A DNA stretch of 64,000 bases, taken from Acidimicrobiaceae bacterium. Lineage in GTDB: Bacteria; Actinomycetota; Acidimicrobiia; Acidimicrobiales; RAAP-2. Under the pieces are notes generated by a model. That model was not told the origin of the DNA and searched no databases. It saw only the letters and a list, made by a program, of their open reading frames with translations. The position numbers and the translations under genes are program-made. The stretch covers positions 1 to 64,000 of the forward strand of contig DAIDKS010000024.1 of NCBI GenBank assembly GCA_027449885.1, in the 5' to 3' direction. Shown here piece by piece: positions 1 through 8,512 of the stretch (positions within the stretch are counted from its first letter, which is position 1; every line of letters begins with the position of its first letter).

Positions 1-67
1 CGAAGTCGCCGTACTCGTCCTCGATGAGTCCGAGGAACCCCAGCGCCTTTCGAATCGTGTCTCTCAT
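1..67 (-). CDS. sepF: Cell division protein SepF, N-terminal fragment cut by the window edge
   Basis: Only the first 22 codons are inside the window. They read MRDTIRKALGFLGLIEDEY and then GDF, the amphipathic N-terminal helix plus 'LGL-ED' segment with which SepF proteins begin. In known SepF this helix binds the membrane, and the protein anchors and aligns FtsZ filaments. A GAGGAG ribosome binding site lies just upstream of the ATG at 67. Its place directly after ftsZ and yggS is the usual one in Actinobacteria. The identification rests on a short stretch plus context, so the rest of the protein cannot be judged. Confidence 0.82.
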   Translation of the reverse strand, partial: MRDTIRKALGFLGLIEDEYGDF

Positions 68-105
68 CTCGCTCTCCTCGGCGAACGGCAGGTTCCCATG
101 TTAGG

Positions 106-798
106 TCAGGGCTTGCTCGGATAGGCCCGAGGGCCGAAGAGCCGTCGACCGAGCCGGATCTCGGTGGTTCCCCACGCCGCCGCCAGCTCGAAGTCCTCGC
201 TCATCCCCATCGACCTCTCGACCAGGGACAACGAGTCGGCGAGCCGCGTGAGCGTCCGGAAGGCCTCGCGCGCGCCGTCGGCGTCCGGCGGCGCCACCGT
301 CATCAGCCCCTCGACGTCGAGCCCCTGATCGCGCGCTCGCGACACCAGCTCGGGAACCTCGTCGGCGCCCGCCCCGGGACGCTGCGCTCGCCCCGTCGTG
401 TCGAGCTCGACGTAGATGGCCGCCCCGGGGCGACGCGCGGCGATGCGATCGATCTCGCTCGCCCGCGCCACGCCGCAGAGCAGGTCCGCCGCGGCGAGGG
501 CCCGGGCGATCTTGTTGGACTGCAGGGCCCCGAGGAAGTGCCAGCGCACCGCCACGTCACGCGTGGCGGCCCGCTTCTCCTCGAGCTCGGCGACGTAGTT
601 CTCGCCCACCGCCGTGATGCCGGCCCGGGCCGCCGCCCGCACCGCCTCGGGTCCGAACGTCTTGGTCACCGCGACCACCCGTACGCGCTCGGGGTCGGCC
701 CCGGCGCGCGCCAGTCGTTCGGTGACGTCGCCGAGAGCGGCCCGCACGCGGGCCGTCAGCTCGTCCTCAGTGCTGGAGGAAGGTGGGGAGGTCGTCAT
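106..798 (-). CDS. yggS: PLP-binding homeostasis protein YggS/PLPBP
   Basis: A 230-residue protein of the YggS/PROSC family, a single-domain alanine-racemase-like barrel that carries pyridoxal phosphate and buffers its pool but has no known catalytic turnover. The PLP lysine sits in VAVTKTF near residue 46. The family motifs [16 protein letters not shown], the SMGMS-D stretch and the C-terminal [13 protein letters not shown] are all visible. The ATG at 798 lies inside the end of ftsZ (32-base overlap), so translation may be coupled. A GTG at 747 is possible but would shorten the usual N-terminal helix. yggS between ftsZ and sepF is a common arrangement in Gram-positive division clusters. Confidence 0.93.
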   Translation of the reverse strand: MTTSPPSSSTEDELTARVRAALGDVTERLARAGADPERVRVVAVTKTFGPEAVRAAARAGITAVGENYVAELEEKRAATRDVAVRWHFLGALQSNKIARALAAADLLCGVARASEIDRIAARRPGAAIYVELDTTGRAQRPGAGADEVPELVSRARDQGLDVEGLMTVAPPDADGAREAFRTLTRLADSLSLVERSMGMSEDFELAAAWGTTEIRLGRRLFGPRAYPSKP

Positions 799-1858
799 CT
801 CCGCCGATGTCGAAGAAGTCCTCGTCGGCGCTGGCGAAGATGTCCGTGCGCGGCCCCTCGGTCATGACGGGCTGACTCGTCGTCGTGGACGGACGGGGCG
901 CGGCCGGGGTCAACTGGTCGAAACCGGCCGCGATCACGGTGACGCGGACGGCGTCGCCGATCGAGTCGTCGATGACGCTGCCGAAGATGATGTTCGCGTC
1001 GGGGTGGGCCACCGAGTGAACGATGTTGGCGGCGTCGGTCACCTCGCTGAGCGTGATGCTGGACCCGCCGACGATGTTCATGAGGATGCCCCGGGCCCCG
1101 TCGATCTGGGCCTCGAGCAGCGGCGAGGTGATGGCCGCACGGGCCGCGTTGACCGCCCGCCCCTCGCCGGTCGACTGCCCCACGCCCATGATGGCCGTTC
1201 CGGCGTTGCGCATGATGGCGTTGACGTCGGCGAAGTCGGTGTTGATCAGTCCGGGCACCGTGATGAGATCCGTCACACCCCGCACCGCCGACAGCAGGAC
1301 GTCGTCGGCGATCTTGAAGGCGTCGATCATCGAGGTCTCCGCCGCCGTGACCGAGAGCAGTCGGTCGTTCGGGATGACGATCAGCGTGTCCACCTTCGCC
1401 CGCAGGGCCTCGATCCCCTTCTCGGCCTGCGTGGCGCGACGCTTTCCCTCGAAGGAGAAGGGCCGCGTGACGACGCCGATCGTGAGGATGCCGAGGCTGC
1501 GCGCGATATCGGCCACCACCGGGGCCGCACCGGTCCCGGTGCCGCCGCCCTCACCCGCCGTGATGAACACCATGTCGGTGTCGCGCAGCGCGTCCTCGAT
1601 CTCCGCGCGGTGCTCCTCGGCGGCCTGCCGGCCGACCTCCGGATCCGATCCCGCCCCGAGACCACGGGTGAGCTGACGGCCGATGTCGATCTTGAGATCG
1701 GCCTCACTGAGCAGAAGGGCCTGCGCGTCCGTGTTGGCCGCGATGAACTCGATGTTGCGCAGCCCGGCTGCGATCATCCGGTTCACCGCGTTGACGCCAC
1801 CACCACCAACGCCGACCACCTTGATCACGGCGTGGTAGTTGCTCTGGCTCAGACTCAT
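767..1858 (-). CDS. ftsZ: Cell division GTPase FtsZ
   Basis: Tubulin-like GTPase that polymerises into the division ring. This 363-residue protein has the N-terminal [14 protein letters not shown] nucleotide motif, the tubulin signature [11 protein letters not shown] near residues 104-114, and the T7 catalytic loop NTDFADV near 207. A short variable linker (about residues 315-345) leads to a conserved-looking tail, [12 protein letters not shown], the docking site for FtsZ partners such as SepF. The linker is short for an actinobacterium. An AAGGGGG ribosome binding site precedes the ATG, and a separate promoter lies in the 110-base gap after ftsQ. Identification is secure. Confidence 0.99.
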   Translation of the reverse strand: MSLSQSNYHAVIKVVGVGGGGVNAVNRMIAAGLRNIEFIAANTDAQALLLSEADLKIDIGRQLTRGLGAGSDPEVGRQAAEEHRAEIEDALRDTDMVFITAGEGGGTGTGAAPVVADIARSLGILTIGVVTRPFSFEGKRRATQAEKGIEALRAKVDTLIVIPNDRLLSVTAAETSMIDAFKIADDVLLSAVRGVTDLITVPGLINTDFADVNAIMRNAGTAIMGVGQSTGEGRAVNAARAAITSPLLEAQIDGARGILMNIVGGSSITLSEVTDAANIVHSVAHPDANIIFGSVIDDSIGDAVRVTVIAAGFDQLTPAAPRPSTTTSQPVMTEGPRTDIFASADEDFFDIGGDDDLPTFLQH

Positions 1859-1930
1859 GAAACCCCCTTCGGGCTGCTCTCCCTATTGTGTCCCATCGAG
1901 CCGAGCGCCCGACCGCATAAGTGCCCTGTC

Positions 1931-1959
1931 AGGCTAGTCTTCACCGGATTTTCGGTCAA
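1931..1959 (-). promoter_or_regulatory. Candidate ftsZ promoter
   Basis: Read on the minus strand, TTGACC (1954-1959) and TAGCCT (1931-1936) are separated by 17 bases, a good fit to a housekeeping-sigma promoter. It lies in the 110-base gap between the ftsQ stop and the ftsZ start, about 70 bases before ftsZ, so ftsZ can be transcribed independently of the upstream cell-wall genes. This is a sequence match only. Confidence 0.6.
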
Positions 1960-1968
1960 CTACGGGCC

Positions 1969-2853
1969 TCACGACGGAGCCGGACCGGTCACGGCCAGCG
2001 ATCCGGGAACGGTCACGTCGACGACGTCACCCGGCCGCAGGGTCGCGTGGGCGATCACCGAGGCGATCGAGGTGAACTTGTCACCCAGCTGGACGGGCAG
2101 GCCGATCACGAAGCGCACCGGCGTCGTCATCTGTAGCGTCACCCAGCCCGACGCCGCGACGTCGACGCTGGACACCTGCGCCGAGAAGGCCCGCGGGAGC
2201 CGGGCGGCGACCGTCGCCGCGTTGCGCCCGGCGCGAGCGAAGGGCCACGTGGGCGACAGCGGGTGCTCGTAGACGAGGGTGGGGTAGTTCGCGCCGAGAG
2301 GCGCGACCGAGAGCTCCCGACCGTCCGCGCCGACGTAGTGGAGCACGTGATGGGCGTCGAAGGCGACGGCCACGGGTCGCTGCTCGCTCACCCGGATCGC
2401 CACGGTGTCGGGCCAGTGCACCGCGACGTGCGCCGACGAGATCCACGGGAAGTGGCGCACGATCCGCCGGGCGACGGTGCTCGCGCGCACGTCGATCAGG
2501 GGCGGGTGACTCCCGAGCCCCGAGGCGGCGACGACGGCGGCCGCGCTCTCGTGCTGCGCCCCCGTCACCGTGACGTGGCGCACGGAGAAGAACGACCGGT
2601 GGATCACCCAGTTCCCTGCGACGACGAGGGTGACGAGGAGGAGGAGCGCCGCGAGGACGGCGCTGAGGACCCGGCGGCGGCGTGAGGGGATACGCCGGGG
2701 GCGGCGCGATCGGGGTGCCGGCGCCGACGCGGCCCCCCGCGTCGCCGACCGCGTCGGCTCACTCGAGCGCCCCGCGCGGGACCGCGTCGCGGGGCGTCCC
2801 GCGCGGGGCCGCGCGGACGACGTCCGGTCGCGTGAGGGGCGGCGCCGGCTCAC
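1969..2853 (-). CDS. ftsQ: Cell division protein FtsQ/DivIB
   Basis: A 294-residue bitopic divisome protein. It has a very basic, Arg/Pro/Ser-rich cytoplasmic tail (about residues 1-61), one membrane segment (about 62-84, LSAVLAALLLLVTLVVAG), an extracytoplasmic POTRA domain beginning SVRHVTVTGAQH, then a beta domain with VRVSEQRPVAV-like sequence. FtsQ scaffolds FtsL and FtsB/DivIC at the septum. I place the start at the GTG at 2853, which overlaps the murB stop in a GTGA. The open frame runs further upstream, but that part is inside murB. The unusually long basic tail is typical of high-GC Actinobacteria. Confidence 0.92.
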   Translation of the reverse strand: MSRRRPSRDRTSSARPRAGRPATRSRAGRSSEPTRSATRGAASAPAPRSRRPRRIPSRRRRVLSAVLAALLLLVTLVVAGNWVIHRSFFSVRHVTVTGAQHESAAAVVAASGLGSHPPLIDVRASTVARRIVRHFPWISSAHVAVHWPDTVAIRVSEQRPVAVAFDAHHVLHYVGADGRELSVAPLGANYPTLVYEHPLSPTWPFARAGRNAATVAARLPRAFSAQVSSVDVAASGWVTLQMTTPVRFVIGLPVQLGDKFTSIASVIAHATLRPGDVVDVTVPGSLAVTGPAPS

Positions 2854-3749
2854 GGTGCCTCGGCGAAGCCTACGAACCGGTTCTCCGTGACGAGTCGCAC
2901 CCCACTCGTCGACTGCACCGCTTCGCGGACGGCCCGGATCAGTTCGACGAGGTCGCTCGCGGTTCCTCCCGGCTCGACCTGGATGAAGTTGGCGTGCTTC
3001 TCGCTCACCACCGCACCGCCTCGCCGCCACCCCTTGCATCCGGCGGCCTCGATCAGGCGTCCGGCGCTGTCGCCCGGGGGATTCCGAAAGACCGAGCCGG
3101 CGTTGGCCCCGCCGGGCTGGTGCTCACGGCGCCAGGTCACGATCTCGCGTAGCCGCTCGCGACTCGCGTCCGGGTCGCCCTCGGCGAGGGTGAGTCGTGC
3201 GCCCAGCACCATGTCGCCGGCCGAGATGGCGCTGGTGCGGTATCCGGGGCTCCAGCGCTCCGGCGTCCACCACTCGACGGCGCCCGCGCGCCAGACTTCG
3301 ACCGCACTCACGCACGCCCCCATGTCCGAACCGTGACCCCCCGCGTTCATCGCGACGGCGCCTCCCACGGTCCCGGGGACGCCCACGGCCCACTCGAATC
3401 CCGTGAGGCCCCGAGCGCTCAGCTGTCGCGCGGCGACGGGCAGCGCCATGGCCGCGCCGACCACCGCCTCCTCGCCCCGCACCTCGAGCCTGTCGAAGTC
3501 GCCGGTCAGCCGGACGGCGACGAGGTCGAGGGCGCCGTCGGCGATGACCAGATTCGAGCCGTTGCCGACGACGAACCACGGAACCTCCAGGTCGACGAGG
3601 GCCGGACCGATCTCGTCCAGGTCGGCTCGCGAGGCGAGGACCACGAGGGCCCGCGCCTCTCCCCCGACGCGGTAGGTGGTGTACGGAGCGAGGGACTCGC
3701 CCTCGCGCACCCGGTCCCCGCCACGACGACGCAGCTCGGTCCAGGTCAC
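2850..3749 (-). CDS. murB: UDP-N-acetylenolpyruvoylglucosamine reductase
   Basis: FAD-dependent enzyme that uses NADPH to reduce UDP-GlcNAc-enolpyruvate to UDP-MurNAc, the second committed step of peptidoglycan precursor synthesis. At 299 residues it has the FAD-binding motifs VGNGSNLVI (about 61-69) and GVPGTVGGAVAMNAGGHG (about 123-140), the catalytic-serine segment NAGSVFRNP, and KHANFI near residue 251 with a late glutamate in TENRFVG. The compact form without the extra C-terminal loop indicates a type II enzyme. It overlaps murC by ATGA and ftsQ by GTGA. Confidence 0.98.
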   Translation of the reverse strand: MTWTELRRRGGDRVREGESLAPYTTYRVGGEARALVVLASRADLDEIGPALVDLEVPWFVVGNGSNLVIADGALDLVAVRLTGDFDRLEVRGEEAVVGAAMALPVAARQLSARGLTGFEWAVGVPGTVGGAVAMNAGGHGSDMGACVSAVEVWRAGAVEWWTPERWSPGYRTSAISAGDMVLGARLTLAEGDPDASRERLREIVTWRREHQPGGANAGSVFRNPPGDSAGRLIEAAGCKGWRRGGAVVSEKHANFIQVEPGGTASDLVELIRAVREAVQSTSGVRLVTENRFVGFAEAP

Positions 3750-5107
3750 GGCTCGAGTCCCTCGAGCCCGTCGACGACGCGGGCGGCGATGTCGCCCGCG
3801 CCGAGCAGGAGGACCGCATCGGCCGGTCGCCCGGCGACGCTCTCCTCCAACACGGTGATCACCTCGCTCGGGGTCGCCGCGTAGTGCACGCCGGCCCGCC
3901 CCCCCGCCACGACGTCCGACACGACCCGTCCCGTGACCCCCTCGGGATTGGGCTCGCCCGCCGCGTACAGGTCGGTGATGATGACCTCGTCAGCGTCGTC
4001 GAAGGCTCCCGCGAACTGAGCGGCCAGAGCCACGGTCCGACTGACGCGATGGGGCTGGAACACGGCGACCACCCGGTCGTAGCCCGCGGCCCGCGTCGCC
4101 TGAACCGTGGCCCGGATCTCCCCGGGCAGGTGGGCGTAGTCCTCGATCACGACCGCACCGTGCCAGTGTCCGCGCCGATCGAAGCGCCGCGGAGCTCCGT
4201 GGAAGCTCGCGAGACCTCGCTCCACCGCCGACCGTTCGATCCCGAGGTCGAGACAGAGGGTCGCCACCACCGCCGCGTCGATCGCGTTGTGTCGACCCGG
4301 CACGGCGAGGTCGAGGGCTACCTCCCCCGCCTCCGGATGCGTCAGCCGGGCCCGCGTTCCCGTCGCGTCCACGCGCACCTCGCCTAGTCGGACGTCGGCC
4401 GTTGCCCCCACCGTGCGCACGTCGCGGCCCACGCGACGGGCCACCGCGGCCGCCCCGGGGTCGTCGATCCAGACCGCGACCGGCCCCGTGGTCCGCTCGA
4501 CCAGGTCGACGAAGGCGTCGTGCAGGGCCTCGACCGACCCGTAGTGGTCGAGGTGGTCGGCCTCCACGTTGAGGAGCCCGAGGGCAGCCGGCGCCAGTCG
4601 CGCGAAGGTGCCGTAGCTCTCGTCGACCTCGAGCAGCAGGTCGGGCCCACCCCAGTGCCCGTTCGCCCCGACGCCCCGTACCGGCGCGCCGAGGAGCCGC
4701 GAGTCGTCACGCCCCGCCGCCGACATCACCCACACGAGCATCGAGGTCGCGGTCGTCTTGCCGTGCGTACCCGTGATCCCGACGACGGGCTGCAGCCGGC
4801 CGAGTTCGGCCAACAGGTCCGCCCGGGGCAGCAGCGTCGCTCCCCGGACCCGCGCCGCGGCGAGCTCGGGGTGGTCCGCCGCGACCGCTGGCGACCACAG
4901 CACGACCTCCGCGTCCGCGCCGTGGGTCGCGTCAGCGCCCACGTCGACCCTCACGCCGTGGGCCACCAGTTCGTCGAGCACCGGCCCGGCCTGAGCATCA
5001 CTGCCGCTCACCCGGCATCCCCGTTCGCTGAGGAGTCGCGCGACGCCGCTCATGCCCGCCCCGCCCACTCCGACGATGTGGACCCGTCGACCCACCTCGA
5101 AGGTCAT
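3746..5107 (-). CDS. murC: UDP-N-acetylmuramate--L-alanine ligase
   Basis: ATP-dependent Mur ligase adding L-Ala to UDP-MurNAc. The 453-residue protein shows the N-terminal UDP-binding HIVGVGGAGMSG, the P-loop GITGTHGKTTATSM (about 109-122), the central NVEADHLDHYG, and the C-terminal domain with FQPHRVSRT. In MurC the hinge motif is normally DYAHHP; here it is DYAHLP (H to L), a point worth checking. Four-base ATGA overlaps join it to murG upstream and murB downstream. In this cluster only murC and murE represent the four amino-acid-adding Mur ligases. Confidence 0.97.
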   Translation of the reverse strand: MTFEVGRRVHIVGVGGAGMSGVARLLSERGCRVSGSDAQAGPVLDELVAHGVRVDVGADATHGADAEVVLWSPAVAADHPELAAARVRGATLLPRADLLAELGRLQPVVGITGTHGKTTATSMLVWVMSAAGRDDSRLLGAPVRGVGANGHWGGPDLLLEVDESYGTFARLAPAALGLLNVEADHLDHYGSVEALHDAFVDLVERTTGPVAVWIDDPGAAAVARRVGRDVRTVGATADVRLGEVRVDATGTRARLTHPEAGEVALDLAVPGRHNAIDAAVVATLCLDLGIERSAVERGLASFHGAPRRFDRRGHWHGAVVIEDYAHLPGEIRATVQATRAAGYDRVVAVFQPHRVSRTVALAAQFAGAFDDADEVIITDLYAAGEPNPEGVTGRVVSDVVAGGRAGVHYAATPSEVITVLEESVAGRPADAVLLLGAGDIAARVVDGLEGLEP

Positions 5108-6222
5108 CGTCCCTCCGCCGCGTCACGCACCACCGCCGCGATCGCGGCGGCGCCGTCCGTGCGACCGAGGGCCGCACTCGCGCGGGACCGCGCATCCAGC
5201 GCCGCGGGCTCCAGCAGGTCGTCGAGGGCCGTCCCGAGGCGAGCCGCGTCGCACTCGGCGTCGGACACCATGATCGCGGCGCCCGCCGATACCAGGGCCC
5301 GTGCGTTCGCCGTCTGATGATCCCCGGGGGCCCCGGGCAGCGGCACGAGGACCGCCGGGATCCCGAGGGCCGTGAGCTCCGCCGTGGTCATGGCCCCGGC
5401 GCGGCAGACCGCCACGTCGGCCACCGCCCAGAGTGGCGGCATGTCGACGAAGTCGAAGATGCGGTAGTCGAGACCGGTGGTCGCCGGTCGAGCGGCGCGG
5501 ACCCGCTCGGCGTCGCGTCGGCCCGTCACGTGCAGGAGCACGACGTCCTCGCGGTCGGACCAGCGAGCCGCCAGTTCGGAGATCGCGTCGTTGACCCGCC
5601 GTGAGCCCAGCGAGCCGGTCATGACGACGACCACGGAGCGAGTCGGCTCGAGCGGCGGGTCGACGGCCTCCCGGGCCGTCCGGCGGGCCGCCGCGGAGCG
5701 GTCGAGCGACGCGATGGCCTCGCTCACCGGCGTCCCCGTCACGACGTCGCGACCCGCGGACACGCCGGTGGCGAGGCACCGGCGCCGAGCGAAGCGCGCG
5801 AGCAGGCGATGGGTCGCGCCCGGCTGGGCGTCGAGCTCGACGAGTACCAGGGGTCGCCGCCACAGAGCGGCGGCGAGACCCATCGCCACCGACGCGTACC
5901 CGCCCACGGAGACGACCACCGCGGGTCGCCAACGGGCGACGAGGACGCCGGCCCGTACGATCGCGGTCACCAGTCCCGCCACGGCCCCCGCGTTGCGCGC
6001 GAGCGCCCCCGGTCGCAGGGACCGCTCGAGCCCGCGCCCCGGGAGCAGGGTGAGGGGGTAGCCCGTGTCCGCGAGGAGGCGGCGCTCCTGGCCCCGTCGA
6101 CTGCCCACCAGATGGATGTCCGCCGGGGGAACGCCCTCGCGAGCCAGGGCGTCGGCGATGGCCCTCATCGGGAAGATATGTCCACCCGTGCCGCCGCCCG
6201 TGATGACGACGGGCCCCCTCAT
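5104..6222 (-). CDS. murG: Lipid II synthase MurG
   Basis: GT-B glycosyltransferase that adds GlcNAc from UDP-GlcNAc to lipid I at the inner membrane face, making lipid II. The 372-residue protein starts MRGPVVITGGGTGGHIFP with the glycine-rich lipid-I loop. The N-domain has VVVSVGGYASVAMGLAA. The C-domain donor site is recognisable as CRAGAMTTAELTALGIPAV followed by DHQTANARAL. ATGA overlaps connect it to ftsW and murC. Confident by motif and by position. Confidence 0.97.
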   Translation of the reverse strand: MRGPVVITGGGTGGHIFPMRAIADALAREGVPPADIHLVGSRRGQERRLLADTGYPLTLLPGRGLERSLRPGALARNAGAVAGLVTAIVRAGVLVARWRPAVVVSVGGYASVAMGLAAALWRRPLVLVELDAQPGATHRLLARFARRRCLATGVSAGRDVVTGTPVSEAIASLDRSAAARRTAREAVDPPLEPTRSVVVVMTGSLGSRRVNDAISELAARWSDREDVVLLHVTGRRDAERVRAARPATTGLDYRIFDFVDMPPLWAVADVAVCRAGAMTTAELTALGIPAVLVPLPGAPGDHQTANARALVSAGAAIMVSDAECDAARLGTALDDLLEPAALDARSRASAALGRTDGAAAIAAVVRDAAEGR

Positions 6223-7478
6223 CTCACGAACCGGGAACGACTCCGGGGGCCGTAGCCCGTGGCGCGCGACGCCGGCGACGCGACTCTCACGCCGTCACGA
6301 TAGGCCGGAGCCGCGGGGCGACGAACGGCGCCGGGGACGGTCCGGCGAATGGCGAGGTCGGGGCCGGACGACCGATCGTGACCGATCCCGTAGAGCAGTC
6401 CCACGGCGAAGAGCTGCGAGATGAGGGCCGTCCCCCCGTAGGAGAAGAACGGCAGGGGGATCCCGGTCACGGCCCAGCCCCCGACCACGGAGGCGACGTT
6501 GATCACGGCCTCGAGAACGATCCACGTCGTGATGCCGACGGCGATCAACCGGTTCGTCCCGTGCCGACTCTCCTGGACGACGCGGGTGGCGCTCCAGAGG
6601 AACCACGCGAAGAGCCCGAGGACGGCCAGCGTGCCGATGAGGCCGAGCTCCTCGCCGATGATGGTGAAGATGAAATCGGTGTGGGGATTCGGCAACAGCC
6701 CCCACTTCTCCCGCGAGTGACCCAGACCGAGGCCCGTGAGGCCACCCGCCCCCAGGCCGATCTTGGACTGCAGGAGCTGGTAACCAGCTCCCTGCAGGTT
6801 CTGATTGGGATGGAGGAACGAGAAGAAGCGCTGTGCGGTGTAGGGCTTGAGCGCCATCATCGCTCCGAATCCGAGCAGCGACAGGCCGATGGTCCGTCCG
6901 AGGAGCACGCGCGGCAGATCGGCGACCGCCAGCATCGCCAGGGCGATGGCGAAGACGACCGACGACGTCCCGAGGTCCGGCTCGATGACGATGAGGCCGA
7001 TGCCGGCGATCACCGGGAGCATCCACCGAACGAGTCCCGAGCCACTGCCGAGCTCGTCACGGTGGCGCGCGACGGCCCAGGCCACGAAGACGATCGTGGA
7101 GAGCTTGAACAGCTCCGAGGGCTGCAGGAAGATCACGTGCAGGTTGAGCCAGCGCTTGCCCCCGTTGGCGGAGACACCCCCGACCTTGACGGCGACCAGC
7201 AGCAGCAGACCCGCGCCCATGAGCAGCGGAGCCCGCGACACGAGGGCCCCGACGCGCAACCGTCCACCGAGGTACAGCGCGACGAGGCCGAAGCCCAAGT
7301 ACACGAGATCGTGGATCGTGATGCTCCAGGGCGATCCGCCGTTGGCCACCGACTGCCCCTCGCTCGCGGACGCGACCATCACCGTGCCGTAGGTGACCAT
7401 GACGAGCGTCGCGATGAGCACCGAGCGCGCCGCGTGATCGCCGCGGGGCCAGGGGTGGAAGAGCCGCTCCCCCGACAT
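6219..7478 (-). CDS. ftsW: SEDS peptidoglycan glycosyltransferase FtsW
   Basis: Multi-span SEDS protein of 419 residues that polymerises lipid II at the septum with its partner transpeptidase (here FtsI). Signature segments are visible: GGKRWLNL, LQPSELFKLSTIVFVA, IEPDLGTSSVVFAIALAM, the TDFIFTIIGEELGLIG loop and PFFSYGGTALISQL near the C-terminus. About ten membrane segments are predicted, followed by a basic 45-residue cytoplasmic tail. The ATG at 7478 overlaps the mraY stop. In most clusters murD lies between mraY and ftsW; here there is no room for it. Confidence 0.97.
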   Translation of the reverse strand: MSGERLFHPWPRGDHAARSVLIATLVMVTYGTVMVASASEGQSVANGGSPWSITIHDLVYLGFGLVALYLGGRLRVGALVSRAPLLMGAGLLLLVAVKVGGVSANGGKRWLNLHVIFLQPSELFKLSTIVFVAWAVARHRDELGSGSGLVRWMLPVIAGIGLIVIEPDLGTSSVVFAIALAMLAVADLPRVLLGRTIGLSLLGFGAMMALKPYTAQRFFSFLHPNQNLQGAGYQLLQSKIGLGAGGLTGLGLGHSREKWGLLPNPHTDFIFTIIGEELGLIGTLAVLGLFAWFLWSATRVVQESRHGTNRLIAVGITTWIVLEAVINVASVVGGWAVTGIPLPFFSYGGTALISQLFAVGLLYGIGHDRSSGPDLAIRRTVPGAVRRPAAPAYRDGVRVASPASRATGYGPRSRSRFVR

Positions 7479-8512
7479 CACACGACCTTCGCGATCTTGA
7501 GGAAGTCTCCGTAGAAGATCCCGAGGGCCAGCGCCGCGAAGAGCCCCGCGAGGATCCAGAAGCGGATGATCACGGTGGTCTCGGGCCACCCCTTCAGCTC
7601 GAAGTGGTGGTGGAAGGGCGCCATCCGGAAGATGCGCCGCCCGAACAGCCGGAAGCTCACGACCTGCAGGATCACCGACGCCGTCTCGGCGACGAAGAGC
7701 CCGCCCAGGATGACGAGGAGGAGGTCCAGGTTCATCAGCAGCGCGATCGCGCCGAGCGCGGTGCCGATGGCCAGGGATCCGGTGTCGCCCATGATGATGC
7801 GGGCGGGAGCGGCGTTCCACCATAGGAAGCCGAGGGACGAGCCGAGGAGCCCGACCGCCAGGAGCCCCAGGTCGAGGGCGGCGTGCACGTGGTAGATGGA
7901 GAAGTGACGGAACTCCCAGTACCCGATGATCGACAGCACGCTGAACGCGAAGGTCGCCGAGCCCGCCGCCAGTCCGTCGAGGCCGTCGGTGAGGTTGACC
8001 GCGTTCGAGGTGGCGATCACCACGACGACGGCCAGCAGCAGCCAGCCCACGGCCGTGAGGTTCCAGCCCGGCAGTGAGAATCGGGTGAACGAGAGGTTGG
8101 TCGACGTCCGGACCCACCACACGGCTGCGGCGGCGAAGCCCCCGGCGATCACCAGTTGGCCGGCGAGCTTGCCCCGCTTGTTGAGTCCGAGGTTGCGAGC
8201 GTTGCGGATCGCGAGGTAGTCGTCGACGAACCCGAGCAGCCCGCTCGCCACCGTCACGAGGCACGCGAGGACGCCCGACCGGGTGAAGTCGATCGACGTC
8301 CCGACGTGACCCATCAGGTATCCGGTCGCCCCGGCCCCCACGATGATCACGCCGCCCATGGTCGGCGTCCCCGCCTTCGCGAGGTGCGTCGCGGGTGCGT
8401 CGGCTCGAATGTGCTGACCGAGGGAGCGGCGGGCCACGAAACGGATCCACAGTGGCATGACGACGAGCGACAGCAGGAAGGCGACCCCGCCCGACTCCAT
8501 GAGGCTCAGCAT
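7478..8512 (-). CDS. mraY: Phospho-N-acetylmuramoyl-pentapeptide transferase
   Basis: Integral membrane enzyme transferring phospho-MurNAc-pentapeptide to undecaprenyl phosphate to give lipid I. The 344-residue protein has all MraY landmarks: THLAKAGTPTMGG, the catalytic FVDDYLAIRN with GLNKRGKLAGQ, NAVNLTDGLDGLA, MGDTGSLAIG, and the FHHHFELKGW histidine loop. About ten membrane spans fit. I chose the ATG at 8512 (7-base overlap with murE); a second ATG lies at 8500. It follows murE directly with no murF between them, which is unusual. Confidence 0.97.
   Translation of the reverse strand: MLSLMESGGVAFLLSLVVMPLWIRFVARRSLGQHIRADAPATHLAKAGTPTMGGVIIVGAGATGYLMGHVGTSIDFTRSGVLACLVTVASGLLGFVDDYLAIRNARNLGLNKRGKLAGQLVIAGGFAAAAVWWVRTSTNLSFTRFSLPGWNLTAVGWLLLAVVVVIATSNAVNLTDGLDGLAAGSATFAFSVLSIIGYWEFRHFSIYHVHAALDLGLLAVGLLGSSLGFLWWNAAPARIIMGDTGSLAIGTALGAIALLMNLDLLLVILGGLFVAETASVILQVVSFRLFGRRIFRMAPFHHHFELKGWPETTVIIRFWILAGLFAALALGIFYGDFLKIAKVV

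Noticed and set aside
614-2272. 552-codon plus-strand open frame opposite yggS, ftsZ and ftsQ
   Set aside because: It is antisense to three certain genes, has an Arg/Asp/Gly-rich composition typical of shadow frames in high-GC DNA, and contains no recognisable domain.
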